A stretch of 64,000 bases of DNA from JAGNRR01 sp965230665 (GTDB lineage: Bacteria > Bacteroidota > Bacteroidia > Chitinophagales > Chitinophagaceae). The stretch is from positions 2,542,001 through 2,606,000 of the forward strand of contig CBDDLM010000004.1 of NCBI GenBank assembly GCA_965230665.1, given 5' to 3'. The notes beneath the pieces were generated by a model that did not search any database, was not told where the DNA came from, and saw nothing but the letters and a program-made list of their open reading frames with translations. This document shows positions 1-7,163 of the stretch, one piece after another (position 1 is the stretch's first letter; every line of letters starts with the position of its first letter). The translations under genes and the position numbers were made by a program.

Positions 1-160
1 GCGGGAAGTCATATTTTTTTCCAAACTCTGTAAACTGTCCGGAGCTGATTAAATCATTGAAGGTCGTAATTTGAGCATTGATAGGATTATTAAAGTAATG
101 CTCAATATAACTCCACCTGAGCTTAATATAACTTCTTATGGCAGGGTTTAATATCTTCAT
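1..160 (-). CDS. GH3 auxin-responsive-promoter family protein (N-terminal fragment)
   Basis: The reverse strand opens with ATG at 160 and stays open to the window edge, so only about 53 N-terminal residues are present. They read MKILNPAIRSYIKLRW and later EFGKKYDF. This matches the start of Bacteroidota GH3-family proteins, which begin with a short helix and then a (T)E(W/F)GKKY(G/D)F motif. GH3 proteins are acyl-adenylating enzymes of the ANL type, but their bacterial substrate is unknown. The gene lies just downstream of lptB on the same strand, a pairing common in Bacteroidota, which supports the call. The start is well placed; the family is inferred from a short stretch only. Confidence 0.7.
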   Translation of the reverse strand, partial: MKILNPAIRSYIKLRWSYIEHYFNNPINAQITTFNDLISSGQFTEFGKKYDFP

Positions 161-207
161 AATAGGTTCATGCTAAGATAGCGTTTCAGTTTTAAGAATG
201 GAACGTT

Positions 208-969
208 TTACGATTGATTTTCTTCGAAAATATAATCCTTCCGCTTTAGCTCAAAGTTACGACCTAAGTAGAGCTTTCTTACTTGCTCATCTTCCGCAAG
301 TTCTTCCGCAGTTCCTGATCGTAAAATCTCTCCTTGTATTAAAAGATAGGCTCGATCTGTAATGGATAGCGTTTCTTGTACATTATGATCGGTGATAAGA
401 ACACCAATATTTTTATGCTTTAGTTTTACTACGATACTCTGGATATCTTCTACCGCAATAGGGTCAATACCTGCAAAAGGTTCATCCAACAATATAAATT
501 TAGGATCAACAGCAAGAGCACGAGCAATTTCAGTACGCCTTCGTTCCCCCCCGCTTAGAACATCGCCTTTATTTTTTCGTACATGAGTTAGTCTGAACTC
601 ACTAAGCAGACTTTCAAGTTTGTCTTTTTGTTGCTGCCTATTGAGCTTTGTAATTTCCAGCACGGAAGCAATGTTCTCTTCCACGGTCATTTTTCTAAAG
701 ATCGAAGCCTCCTGAGGTAAATAACCTATGCCTAATTGGGCCCGTTTATACATGGGCAGTTTGGTTATTTCTATATCATCAAGAAATACACGACCCGAAT
801 CAGGTTTAATTAAACCTACAACTTGATAGAAAGTGGTTGTTTTTCCAGCACCATTAGGTCCAAGTAAGCCTACAATTTCCCCTTGACTTACATTAATAGA
901 GATTTCGTTTACTACTTTTCTATTTTTGTAAATCTTAACGAGTTTTTCTGCGCGTATCGTAGCTGACAT
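208..969 (-). CDS. lptB: LPS export ABC transporter ATP-binding protein LptB
   Basis: 253 residues, full length for LptB. It is the cytoplasmic ATPase that drives LptFG-mediated extraction of lipopolysaccharide from the inner membrane to the Lpt bridge. Walker A GPNGAGKT lies at residues 37-44, the Q-loop around YLPQE (84-88), signature LSGGE at 138-142, Walker B FILLDEP at 158-164 and H-loop His195. The phrase LLDEPFAGIDPIAV is typical of LptB rather than other ABC ATPases. The C-terminal ~20 residues are a charged extension. It is followed on the same strand by the GH3-family gene (47-bp gap) and preceded by gldH. Confidence 0.96.
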   Translation of the reverse strand: MSATIRAEKLVKIYKNRKVVNEISINVSQGEIVGLLGPNGAGKTTTFYQVVGLIKPDSGRVFLDDIEITKLPMYKRAQLGIGYLPQEASIFRKMTVEENIASVLEITKLNRQQQKDKLESLLSEFRLTHVRKNKGDVLSGGERRRTEIARALAVDPKFILLDEPFAGIDPIAVEDIQSIVVKLKHKNIGVLITDHNVQETLSITDRAYLLIQGEILRSGTAEELAEDEQVRKLYLGRNFELKRKDYIFEENQS

Positions 970-1020
970 AAAAGTAAAAATCGATTATTATTCCTAATAA
1001 GTATGTTGAGAAGCCCTAAT

Positions 1021-1500
1021 TTATTGTGAAGGGATCTTTTCCAATCGAATGCCAATACTCAAAATCTCTTCAAGAGGGTTTTCACGCATAATCTGATGTA
1101 GCTTTATGGTATAAGTCCCTATTTGGTCAAACTTGGTATAGGAGTTACCCGATAACCTTATTTTATGCTCATAGATTTCATTCATGCCTTTGCCAGTCCA
1201 TCTGCCCGAACTTTCTGCAAGCGGAAGTTCTACCTTTTGCTTGGTACTTTTTTTATTGGGCTTGATTGTTTCTAGGTCTAACCAAATATTAGAAAAGTGA
1301 TATGCATCAGTATGCCTCATTGTAACAAACATTAGGTATTTACTGCTCGTATCTGAAATTTCAAAGTCATACGATTTGACATCTTTTTTATCCCAAGCAT
1401 GGTATGAAATAGCTTCATTTTTTTCGAACGTATTAGAAGGAATACAACCTACTAAAACGAAAAAAAATGCAAAGAGTATAAGGAGTTTATTAGAGTACAT
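1021..1500 (-). CDS. gldH: gliding motility lipoprotein GldH
   Basis: 159 residues with a lipoprotein signal peptide ending in the lipobox LVGC (Cys19). The body matches the GldH family in length and in the conserved middle motif around YHFSNIWL. GldH is needed for gliding in Flavobacterium and is associated with the GldK-N/T9SS machinery at the cell envelope; its exact role is not settled. The start codon lies inside the 3' end of yicC (11-bp overlap on the same strand), so the two are probably co-transcribed and translationally coupled. gldH next to yicC is a familiar Bacteroidota arrangement. Confidence 0.88.
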   Translation of the reverse strand: MYSNKLLILFAFFFVLVGCIPSNTFEKNEAISYHAWDKKDVKSYDFEISDTSSKYLMFVTMRHTDAYHFSNIWLDLETIKPNKKSTKQKVELPLAESSGRWTGKGMNEIYEHKIRLSGNSYTKFDQIGTYTIKLHQIMRENPLEEILSIGIRLEKIPSQ

Positions 1501-2365
1501 TGGCTAATTGTTCTTTTGCTTGTTCAAGTTCATCTTTCATACTGACCACTAATTTTTGAATGGCGGCATTATTTGCTTTTGCTCCCATCGTATTGATTTC
1601 TCGACCTATTTCCTGACAAATAAATCCAAGTTTTTTTCCATTCAGTATTTGGTCGTTTTCGATAAGTTCTAGAAAGTACTTACAATGATGCGTTAGGCGA
1701 GTTTGTTCTTCACTAATATCTAGTTTTTCGATGTAATATACGATCTCTTGTTCAAGTCGGTTCGGATCAAATTTTTCATCATCTGCAAGCTCTTTTAAGT
1801 GGGATTTAAGTTTTTCCTTTTTTAATAAACTACGTTCTTGTTCTAATGGTTCTACCTGTGCAGTAATTTTTTGAATCGTATTAATGTTTTGTATTAAAGT
1901 TTTTTCTAACATTCTACCTTCTTTTTTTCGCTCTTCTATAACCGTGTCACATATTTGATCACAAAGAATCACGATTTCTTGTAACTCTTCATCACTTAAA
2001 GACGTGCTTGAAGTTGTAATGACTTCGGGAAGTTTTAAGATAGTGTCAAGAGAAATATCTGCATTCAATTCTAAGCTGGAGCTCAGTGTTCTGATTTGAT
2101 CTCTATAAAAAGTAACGAGCTCTTGATTAATACCAATTGGTTTACTATCTCCAAATTGCTTTAAATTAATTATTAATTCAATACTCCCTCGTTGCAGTTT
2201 ATTCTTAAGTGTTTGTCTTAGTTGAATATCAATAGACTTAAGGCTTTGAGGGATTTTGGCGTATACATCAAATTGCTTTCCGTTTAGCGTTTTGATCTCC
2301 ACGGCACATTGTAAGTTGCCAATTGTTTTTTCTGCATTACCATAAGCAGTCATTGATTGTAGCAT
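1490..2365 (-). CDS. yicC: YicC/YloC family endoribonuclease
   Basis: 291 residues, normal for the family. The N-terminus MLQSMTAYGNAE and the C-terminal block with GKKLGFICQEIGREINTMG and KANNAA are the two signature regions of YicC/YloC. Members are cytoplasmic oligomeric RNases implicated in small-RNA and mRNA decay. Between the two blocks lies a charged, probably helical and coiled-coil middle (about 140-200). It is the first gene of a minus-strand run yicC-gldH-lptB-GH3. Confidence 0.93.
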   Translation of the reverse strand: MLQSMTAYGNAEKTIGNLQCAVEIKTLNGKQFDVYAKIPQSLKSIDIQLRQTLKNKLQRGSIELIINLKQFGDSKPIGINQELVTFYRDQIRTLSSSLELNADISLDTILKLPEVITTSSTSLSDEELQEIVILCDQICDTVIEERKKEGRMLEKTLIQNINTIQKITAQVEPLEQERSLLKKEKLKSHLKELADDEKFDPNRLEQEIVYYIEKLDISEEQTRLTHHCKYFLELIENDQILNGKKLGFICQEIGREINTMGAKANNAAIQKLVVSMKDELEQAKEQLANVL

Positions 2366-2432
2366 AAATATTCTGAATACTATTAAATGATAAAAGTACG
2401 CTGCTAAAAAAGAAAGATAGAATTAATCAAAT

Positions 2433-2466
2433 AAAAAACCGACTACAATTGTAATCGGTTTTTTTG
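2433..2466 (-). terminator. terminator-like hairpin in a divergent intergenic region
   Basis: An inverted repeat built on AACCGACTACAA and TTGTAATCGGTT (12-bp arms, one imperfect pair) is flanked by A and T tracts on both sides. It therefore looks like a bidirectional intrinsic terminator. The imperfect pair is G.U in leftward transcripts and C-A in rightward ones, so leftward folding is better. It is odd that no gene ends here. Confidence 0.5.
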
Positions 2467-2627
2467 AATTTATGGGTTAGTAAGCGCATTAACCAGTACA
2501 AGTATAGATGTATAAGTTTGTTCATTAGTTTTTTTTATGATAAAAGTTATTCACAGTTTTGGGGAAAAGCATGAAGCTGAATTTACTAACAACTTTTTTT
2601 TAAGACTAAAAAAAATAAGGAAGCAGT

Positions 2628-2635
2628 TATATTTG
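2628..2635 (+). promoter_or_regulatory. TATATTTG promoter -7 box for the lpxD-like gene
   Basis: TATATTTG fits the Bacteroidota sigma-factor -7 consensus TAnnTTTG and lies 25 bases before the ATG at 2661. No clear TTG -33 box is visible at the expected spacing. Confidence 0.5.
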
Positions 2636-2660
2636 TATTAATTATTAGAACAGTCACTGA

Positions 2661-3632
2661 ATGAAATTTGATAAGCCAATATCCATAGAGTGGGTAAAAG
2701 AATTTGTAAAACCTAAAAAAGTTATTGGCAGTGTCGATGCGAATAAAGAAATCACGGGTATTAACGAAGTGCATAAAATTACAGATGGTGATATCACTTT
2801 TGTAAATAATAAGAAGTACTATGAGAGAACGTTTGAAAGTGATGCTACGATTGTTTTGATAGATCAAGAGGTCGATCCCTTAGAGGGTAAACTTTTTTAC
2901 GTGTGTGATGATCCTGCGGGTGACTTTATTGCATTATCTAAACATTTTAGACCCTTTGAATCTGCTAGTAAGGCGATATCGGACACAGCAGAAATTGGAG
3001 AAGGAACTATTATTCAACCTAATGTATTTGTAGGGAATCATGTAAAGATTGGTAAGAACTGTATTATTCATCCTGGAGTATCAATTTATGATCATAGTAT
3101 TATAGGAGATAATGTGATTATCCAATCGAATACGGTGATCGGTGGTGATGCATTTTATTTTATCAGAAGAAGTGGTAAAGACTTATTGTATGATAAGTTG
3201 GAAAACACTGGTAGGACCATTATTGAAGATCATGTTGAAATTGGTTCTTGTTGTACAATAGATAAAGGAGCTAGTGGTGATACGATTATAGGCCGTGGGA
3301 GCAAATTTGATAATTATATCCATATCGGTCATGGAACAGTGGTTGGCGAAAACTGCTTATTTGCTGCACAAGTTGGTGTAGCTGGAAAGGTAAATATTGG
3401 TAACAACGTTATACTGTATGGTCAAGTAGGTGTAAGTAAAGATTTAGATATTGGAGATAATACCATCGTACTTGCTAAAAGTGGCGTTGGGAAATCGCTA
3501 CCTGGTGGGGAGGTATGGTTTGGTATACCTGTGCAAGCGGCTAAGGACAAGATGGAAGAATTGGTTTGGGTTAAAAGAATACCTGAACTTTGGGATAAAA
3601 TGAAAAATGGCTCGGAGTTTGATGAGAGATAA
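2661..3632 (+). CDS. lpxD: LpxD-family UDP-3-O-acylglucosamine N-acyltransferase
   Basis: 323 residues. After an N-terminal ~95-residue uridine-binding-type domain, hexapeptide repeats of the left-handed beta-helix run from about 105 to 280 (IGEGTIIQPN, IGKNCIIHPG, IGDNVIIQS). The LpxD catalytic region is recognisable as DNYIHIGHGTVVGENCLFAAQVGVAG read in pieces; the second His of HIGH corresponds to the general base of LpxD. The reaction is transfer of an R-3-hydroxyacyl group from ACP to the amino group of UDP-3-acylglucosamine in lipid A synthesis. Many Bacteroidota carry two LpxD-like proteins, so this may be the paralogue rather than the lipid A enzyme. It stands alone with its own promoter. 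Confidence 0.85.
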   Translation: MKFDKPISIEWVKEFVKPKKVIGSVDANKEITGINEVHKITDGDITFVNNKKYYERTFESDATIVLIDQEVDPLEGKLFYVCDDPAGDFIALSKHFRPFESASKAISDTAEIGEGTIIQPNVFVGNHVKIGKNCIIHPGVSIYDHSIIGDNVIIQSNTVIGGDAFYFIRRSGKDLLYDKLENTGRTIIEDHVEIGSCCTIDKGASGDTIIGRGSKFDNYIHIGHGTVVGENCLFAAQVGVAGKVNIGNNVILYGQVGVSKDLDIGDNTIVLAKSGVGKSLPGGEVWFGIPVQAAKDKMEELVWVKRIPELWDKMKNGSEFDER

Positions 3633-3654
3633 GTAGAACCCTTTCTACTTATAT

Positions 3655-4188
3655 ATGAAAAAAATATTTATAGCGTTTATTGCCATTGGCTTAACGGCTT
3701 CGTGCTCGAAATTATTAGACCGACTTACAACATTTAAATTTACAAGAAATGCGGAATTTGTTCTTCCTGAAACTGCCGTTACAGGTGTTCCAATTAATTT
3801 AACGTCAACTGATGATGTAAAAACTTTATTTGAAAAGGAGTTTGAGAATAATGATTCTAAAGTAGACAAGGCAGAGTATATTAAGATAACTGCTTTAAGG
3901 CTCCTTATAACCGATCCTGCTGGAGCGAATTTCAATTTTCTAAAATCAGCTGAATTTAGCTTAAGTGCTGATGGGTTACCTGATGCAACTATTGCGAGTA
4001 AAGGGGAGCTCAAGAATGATGACAAACAAGAGCTTATTCTCGATGTAAGTACCGAGGATGTTAAACAGTACTTAACTCGAGATAAGTACAAGCTAAAGAT
4101 TCTAGCTGAGGTAGATGAACTAATACAGCAGGATTATACCATAAAAACGATAACAACATTCGAGGTAAAGGCCAAGAGAATTAAATAA
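3655..4188 (+). CDS. hypothetical lipoprotein, all-beta type
   Basis: 177 residues. A lipoprotein signal ends in TASC (Cys17). The mature part alternates short hydrophobic strands with polar turns and ends in a basic KAKRIK. I do not recognise the family. The pattern suggests an immunoglobulin-like fold on the membrane surface, which is inference. It begins 22 bases after the lpxD-like gene on the same strand and may be co-transcribed. Confidence 0.7.
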   Translation: MKKIFIAFIAIGLTASCSKLLDRLTTFKFTRNAEFVLPETAVTGVPINLTSTDDVKTLFEKEFENNDSKVDKAEYIKITALRLLITDPAGANFNFLKSAEFSLSADGLPDATIASKGELKNDDKQELILDVSTEDVKQYLTRDKYKLKILAEVDELIQQDYTIKTITTFEVKAKRIK

Positions 4189-4272
4189 TCTGATCTAAGC
4201 GTAAAGACAATAAAGGGTCTAACACTGGTTAAATAAAAGTAATATTCTTTAATAAAAAAAGGGGTCGCATAA

Positions 4273-4302
4273 TTGGTGTAGATTCTAGAAATCATACTTT
4301 TG
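4273..4302 (+). promoter_or_regulatory. Bacteroidota-type promoter for the T9SS cargo gene
   Basis: TACTTTTG at 4295-4302 matches TAnnTTTG exactly, and a TTGG at 4273-4276 sits at the expected ~19-base spacing for the -33 box. The ATG follows at 4317, so the 5' leader would be only about ten bases. Confidence 0.65.
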
Positions 4303-4316
4303 CAAAAAATTGTCAC

Positions 4317-6080
4317 ATGAAAAACTACTACATTTTGGGGATCGTTATGTCCTGTCTATTCGTCAACCTTATTACAAACGCTCAGGCTCCAACAGTTGAT
4401 GTCGTATTAGGGACTAATAATATTCCAATTACCGAGGTTAAATTAGAATACAACGGAACAGAGATTACACAAACATCGGGTGTGCTTTCGCCTTTGACTA
4501 CCGTGGCCTTTCCGGTCAATCTTATTCATTTTAAAATTGATGATGGAGGCATTAAAACAATTCCATTTTATAACGATCAAGGACTAAAGATTAAAAACAA
4601 TAATTTTACTGGATCTGTTACAGGAGTTGGCGTTTATTCAAATGGAAATACCACATTAGCCTCGTCGGCAGATTGGGCAGACTCTATGGAAGCAGCTATG
4701 AAAAATAAAGATCTTGCTTCTTATATGTTTTATGATGCGGTTAGTAATATCCCTCCTGGAAATGACTTTGATCTTTTATGGACCTATGGGTTTACCAAAG
4801 ATGATTACTTTGTCGTAGGAGAACGTTTTGGAAATACGTTTTTTACCATTACACCATTAGGAAGTAATGGAGATACTATTCCTGGTGCTAGCAATGTACG
4901 CTTTGGTTTTGTAAATGGTACATCCTCAGGTAATGGGAGCGATAAATATGATTGGAGCATAGGGTATGCACCACCGAGTAATACAAATCAAGCTTTTATG
5001 TATACTGCCATAGATGTTGAGCTCTTTAATACGGACTCTACTATATTCGGTATCCGCGTTGATAATAATGGAGAGGCGGATGTAAAGTTTTTCGCCGTTT
5101 CGGATTCTACGTTTACGAATAATCCAGTAAACCCTAATTTAGGTGGACTGGGCGGTAATATTTTCCAAGATCAAGATGGTGCTTCTAATGGGATTAATGG
5201 CATTCGGTTAGATTCCGTTGAGAGTACACCGCTCTATGTGTGCTTAGTAGACAATACAGGTTTAGTGGCGGATGCAACACGGGTTAATGAAGATGGTAGT
5301 TATGCCTTCGTGGACCTTGAAGCTGGCACATATTCTGTATACATGAGTACTAGTAACTGTACGGTGGGAAGTACTCCACCTGCTGACCCTAACTTACCAA
5401 CAGGTTGGAATGTAGTAGGAGAGTCAAGAAATTCAAGCATGACCGATGGAACACCGAATGGAATTATTACAAATATCGTAGTTGATAGTACGTTTAAACC
5501 AGAGAATAATTTTGGGATTAATGATGGATCATTTCCTCTAGGTGTTGAACTGCTCAATTTTGATGTCCATAGAGTAGGAAACCAAGTTATTTTAAGTTGG
5601 TTGATATCACAAGATGGAGAATTGAGTAAACTAATTATTGAACGAAGTAGTAATGGTTATCTATTCAAAAAGGTTGGACAAGTAAGTGCTAATGCTACAG
5701 CATATACAGATCTTGAGGTAGATGATAAAGAAGCCTACTATTATAGGCTAGGTCTTGTGCAATATGATAATAGTATTACCTACTCCAAGGTTCAATATGT
5801 ACGAGCTGGTGGAAGCAATAAAGGCAAATTGCAAATCAGCCCGAATCCCGTTCGAGAAGATCTCACACTTTTGTTGCCGCAAGATGAAGCAACTGATTTT
5901 TACACCGTAAAGATATTGTCCCTTCAAGGGAATACTATTTCAAACCAAAATATGATTTTTAGTACAGCTACTTCTAAAATTAAATTGGGTCAAATCGATA
6001 AACTTCCTAAAGGAATGTACTTTGTACAACTTACAGGAAAAGATAATAATGTTTACCGCACCAAGTTCTTGAAAAAATAA
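4317..6080 (+). CDS. T9SS type A sorting-domain protein with SdrD B-like module
   Basis: 587 residues, secreted. The signal peptide is about residues 1-22 (ends TNAQA). Residues about 25-270 form a beta-rich region I cannot assign. About 278-395 contains an SdrD B-like cell-surface module (GGNIFQDQDGASNGINGI ... AGTYSVYM). From about 410 a fibronectin-like segment leads into the type IX sorting domain at about 507-587 (ISPNPVREDL ... LPKGMYFVQL, ending RTKFLKK). T9SS cargo crosses the outer membrane and is anchored or released by the sortase PorU. The function of the passenger is unknown; adhesion is plausible. The gene has its own promoter and terminator. Confidence 0.88.
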   Translation: MKNYYILGIVMSCLFVNLITNAQAPTVDVVLGTNNIPITEVKLEYNGTEITQTSGVLSPLTTVAFPVNLIHFKIDDGGIKTIPFYNDQGLKIKNNNFTGSVTGVGVYSNGNTTLASSADWADSMEAAMKNKDLASYMFYDAVSNIPPGNDFDLLWTYGFTKDDYFVVGERFGNTFFTITPLGSNGDTIPGASNVRFGFVNGTSSGNGSDKYDWSIGYAPPSNTNQAFMYTAIDVELFNTDSTIFGIRVDNNGEADVKFFAVSDSTFTNNPVNPNLGGLGGNIFQDQDGASNGINGIRLDSVESTPLYVCLVDNTGLVADATRVNEDGSYAFVDLEAGTYSVYMSTSNCTVGSTPPADPNLPTGWNVVGESRNSSMTDGTPNGIITNIVVDSTFKPENNFGINDGSFPLGVELLNFDVHRVGNQVILSWLISQDGELSKLIIERSSNGYLFKKVGQVSANATAYTDLEVDDKEAYYYRLGLVQYDNSITYSKVQYVRAGGSNKGKLQISPNPVREDLTLLLPQDEATDFYTVKILSLQGNTISNQNMIFSTATSKIKLGQIDKLPKGMYFVQLTGKDNNVYRTKFLKK

Positions 6081-6100
6081 ACAACCATTGGGTATGACGG

Positions 6101-6130
6101 AAAAGCCTCTCGTTTTGAGAGGCTTTTTTT
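6101..6130 (+). terminator. rho-independent terminator
   Basis: Perfect GCCTCTC / GAGAGGC stem with a GTTTT-type loop followed by a T8 tract, 20 bases after the stop of the T9SS cargo gene. Confidence 0.9.
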
Positions 6131-6304
6131 ATTTGGTGAATGGTTTTTCTATCCAACTATTATCAATATAGGTTAGCATTTTTAGCTCTTTATATATTGC
6201 TGGTAAAAGCCATTGCTCATTTAAAGTAGTATAACTGGAGGTGAATTACTTATGGATGGGTTGAAATAAATAAATCATCGAAAATAAATAGCAGGTCAAA
6301 CTAT

Positions 6305-6312
6305 TATATTTG
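6305..6312 (+). promoter_or_regulatory. TATATTTG promoter -7 box, almost leaderless
   Basis: TATATTTG matches TAnnTTTG and ends only four bases before the ATG at 6317. If used, transcription would start at or within a few bases of the start codon. A -33 box is not evident. Confidence 0.5.
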
Positions 6313-6316
6313 AATA

Positions 6317-7114
6317 ATGAAGCCATATTGCTTTTTGTTATTGTTTTTAATGTTTGGCCAAGAGATGAGCGCTCAGCTGGTCGATATTCCTGATGAAAAT
6401 TTCAAGTACGCATTGCTGAACAACTCAGAAATTAATTCCAACGCAGACAATGAAATTCAATGGGAAGAGGCAATTAGTTTTACGGGATATATCAATTGTA
6501 ATTCAATGGGCATCAAATCATTAAAAGGTATTGAGGCCTTCGAGAATATTACTGGGTTGCGCTGTGCAAATAATAGTTTGGAAGAATTGGTGCTCAGTCA
6601 TAATGTAGTTCTTGAGGCGATTAGTTGTTACAATAATGAACTTGTGCGTATTGATATTACCAAATGTAAAAGGTTGAATATTATCTTTTGCGATAAGAAT
6701 AAACTTCGATCATTAGATGTATCAGGAAATATAGAACTCCAATGTTTACAATGTTATGATAATAAACTGGAGCGCATAGATATTTCTAAAAATATTCATC
6801 TGGAGTATCTCTATTGTCAGAATAACTTACTCAAAACTTTAGATATTACGAATACTAAAGGACTAAAGTATCTGAATTGTAATGATAACCAAATAAAGAT
6901 ATTGGACGTTTCTAAACTAAAAGAGTTGAGCCTGTTTTATTGTGAACGGAATCTTTTAGAACAGCTAAATATTGCTCATAGGCGCTTCGAGTATTTTGAT
7001 GCAAAGACTAATCCTGGTCTAAGTTGTATTCAGGTAGATGATATTAAGTATTGGCAAAATAGATGGTCAAGTGTTATTGACGAGCATGCGCAGTTTAGTT
7101 TAGATTGCAGATAG
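6317..7114 (+). CDS. secreted leucine-rich-repeat protein
   Basis: 265 residues with a signal peptide (about 1-19, ends SAQ). The N-terminal cap VDIPDENFKYALLNNSEIN and the acidic NADNEIQWEEA segment are typical of Bacteroidota internalin-like LRR proteins. Seven or so repeats of about 21 residues follow (for example LQCLQCYDNKLERIDISKN), each with an x-C-x-x-N-x-L pattern. The C-terminal cap contains NPGLSCIQVDD and ends FSLDC. Such proteins usually bind proteins or glycans at the surface. No T9SS sorting domain is present, so it is probably periplasmic or released. It converges on the next gene. Confidence 0.85.
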   Translation: MKPYCFLLLFLMFGQEMSAQLVDIPDENFKYALLNNSEINSNADNEIQWEEAISFTGYINCNSMGIKSLKGIEAFENITGLRCANNSLEELVLSHNVVLEAISCYNNELVRIDITKCKRLNIIFCDKNKLRSLDVSGNIELQCLQCYDNKLERIDISKNIHLEYLYCQNNLLKTLDITNTKGLKYLNCNDNQIKILDVSKLKELSLFYCERNLLEQLNIAHRRFEYFDAKTNPGLSCIQVDDIKYWQNRWSSVIDEHAQFSLDCR

Positions 7115-7163
7115 TTTTAATCTGAATTTTAATTTTAGAGAGGATAACGGATAACCGAGAAAT

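Larger units (their letters stand above)
2366..2660. other. divergent intergenic region, yicC / lpxD-like
   Basis: About 295 bases between divergent starts with no convincing gene. It holds a terminator-like hairpin near 2433-2466 and a TATATTTG promoter box at 2628-2635 serving the rightward gene. The reverse-strand open frame across 2586-2867 overlaps the lpxD-like gene and has no family features. Confidence 0.6.

Noticed and set aside
2586..2867. Reverse-strand frame over the start of the lpxD-like gene
   Set aside because: Overlaps a well supported gene on the other strand, Phe/Ile-rich, no family features.
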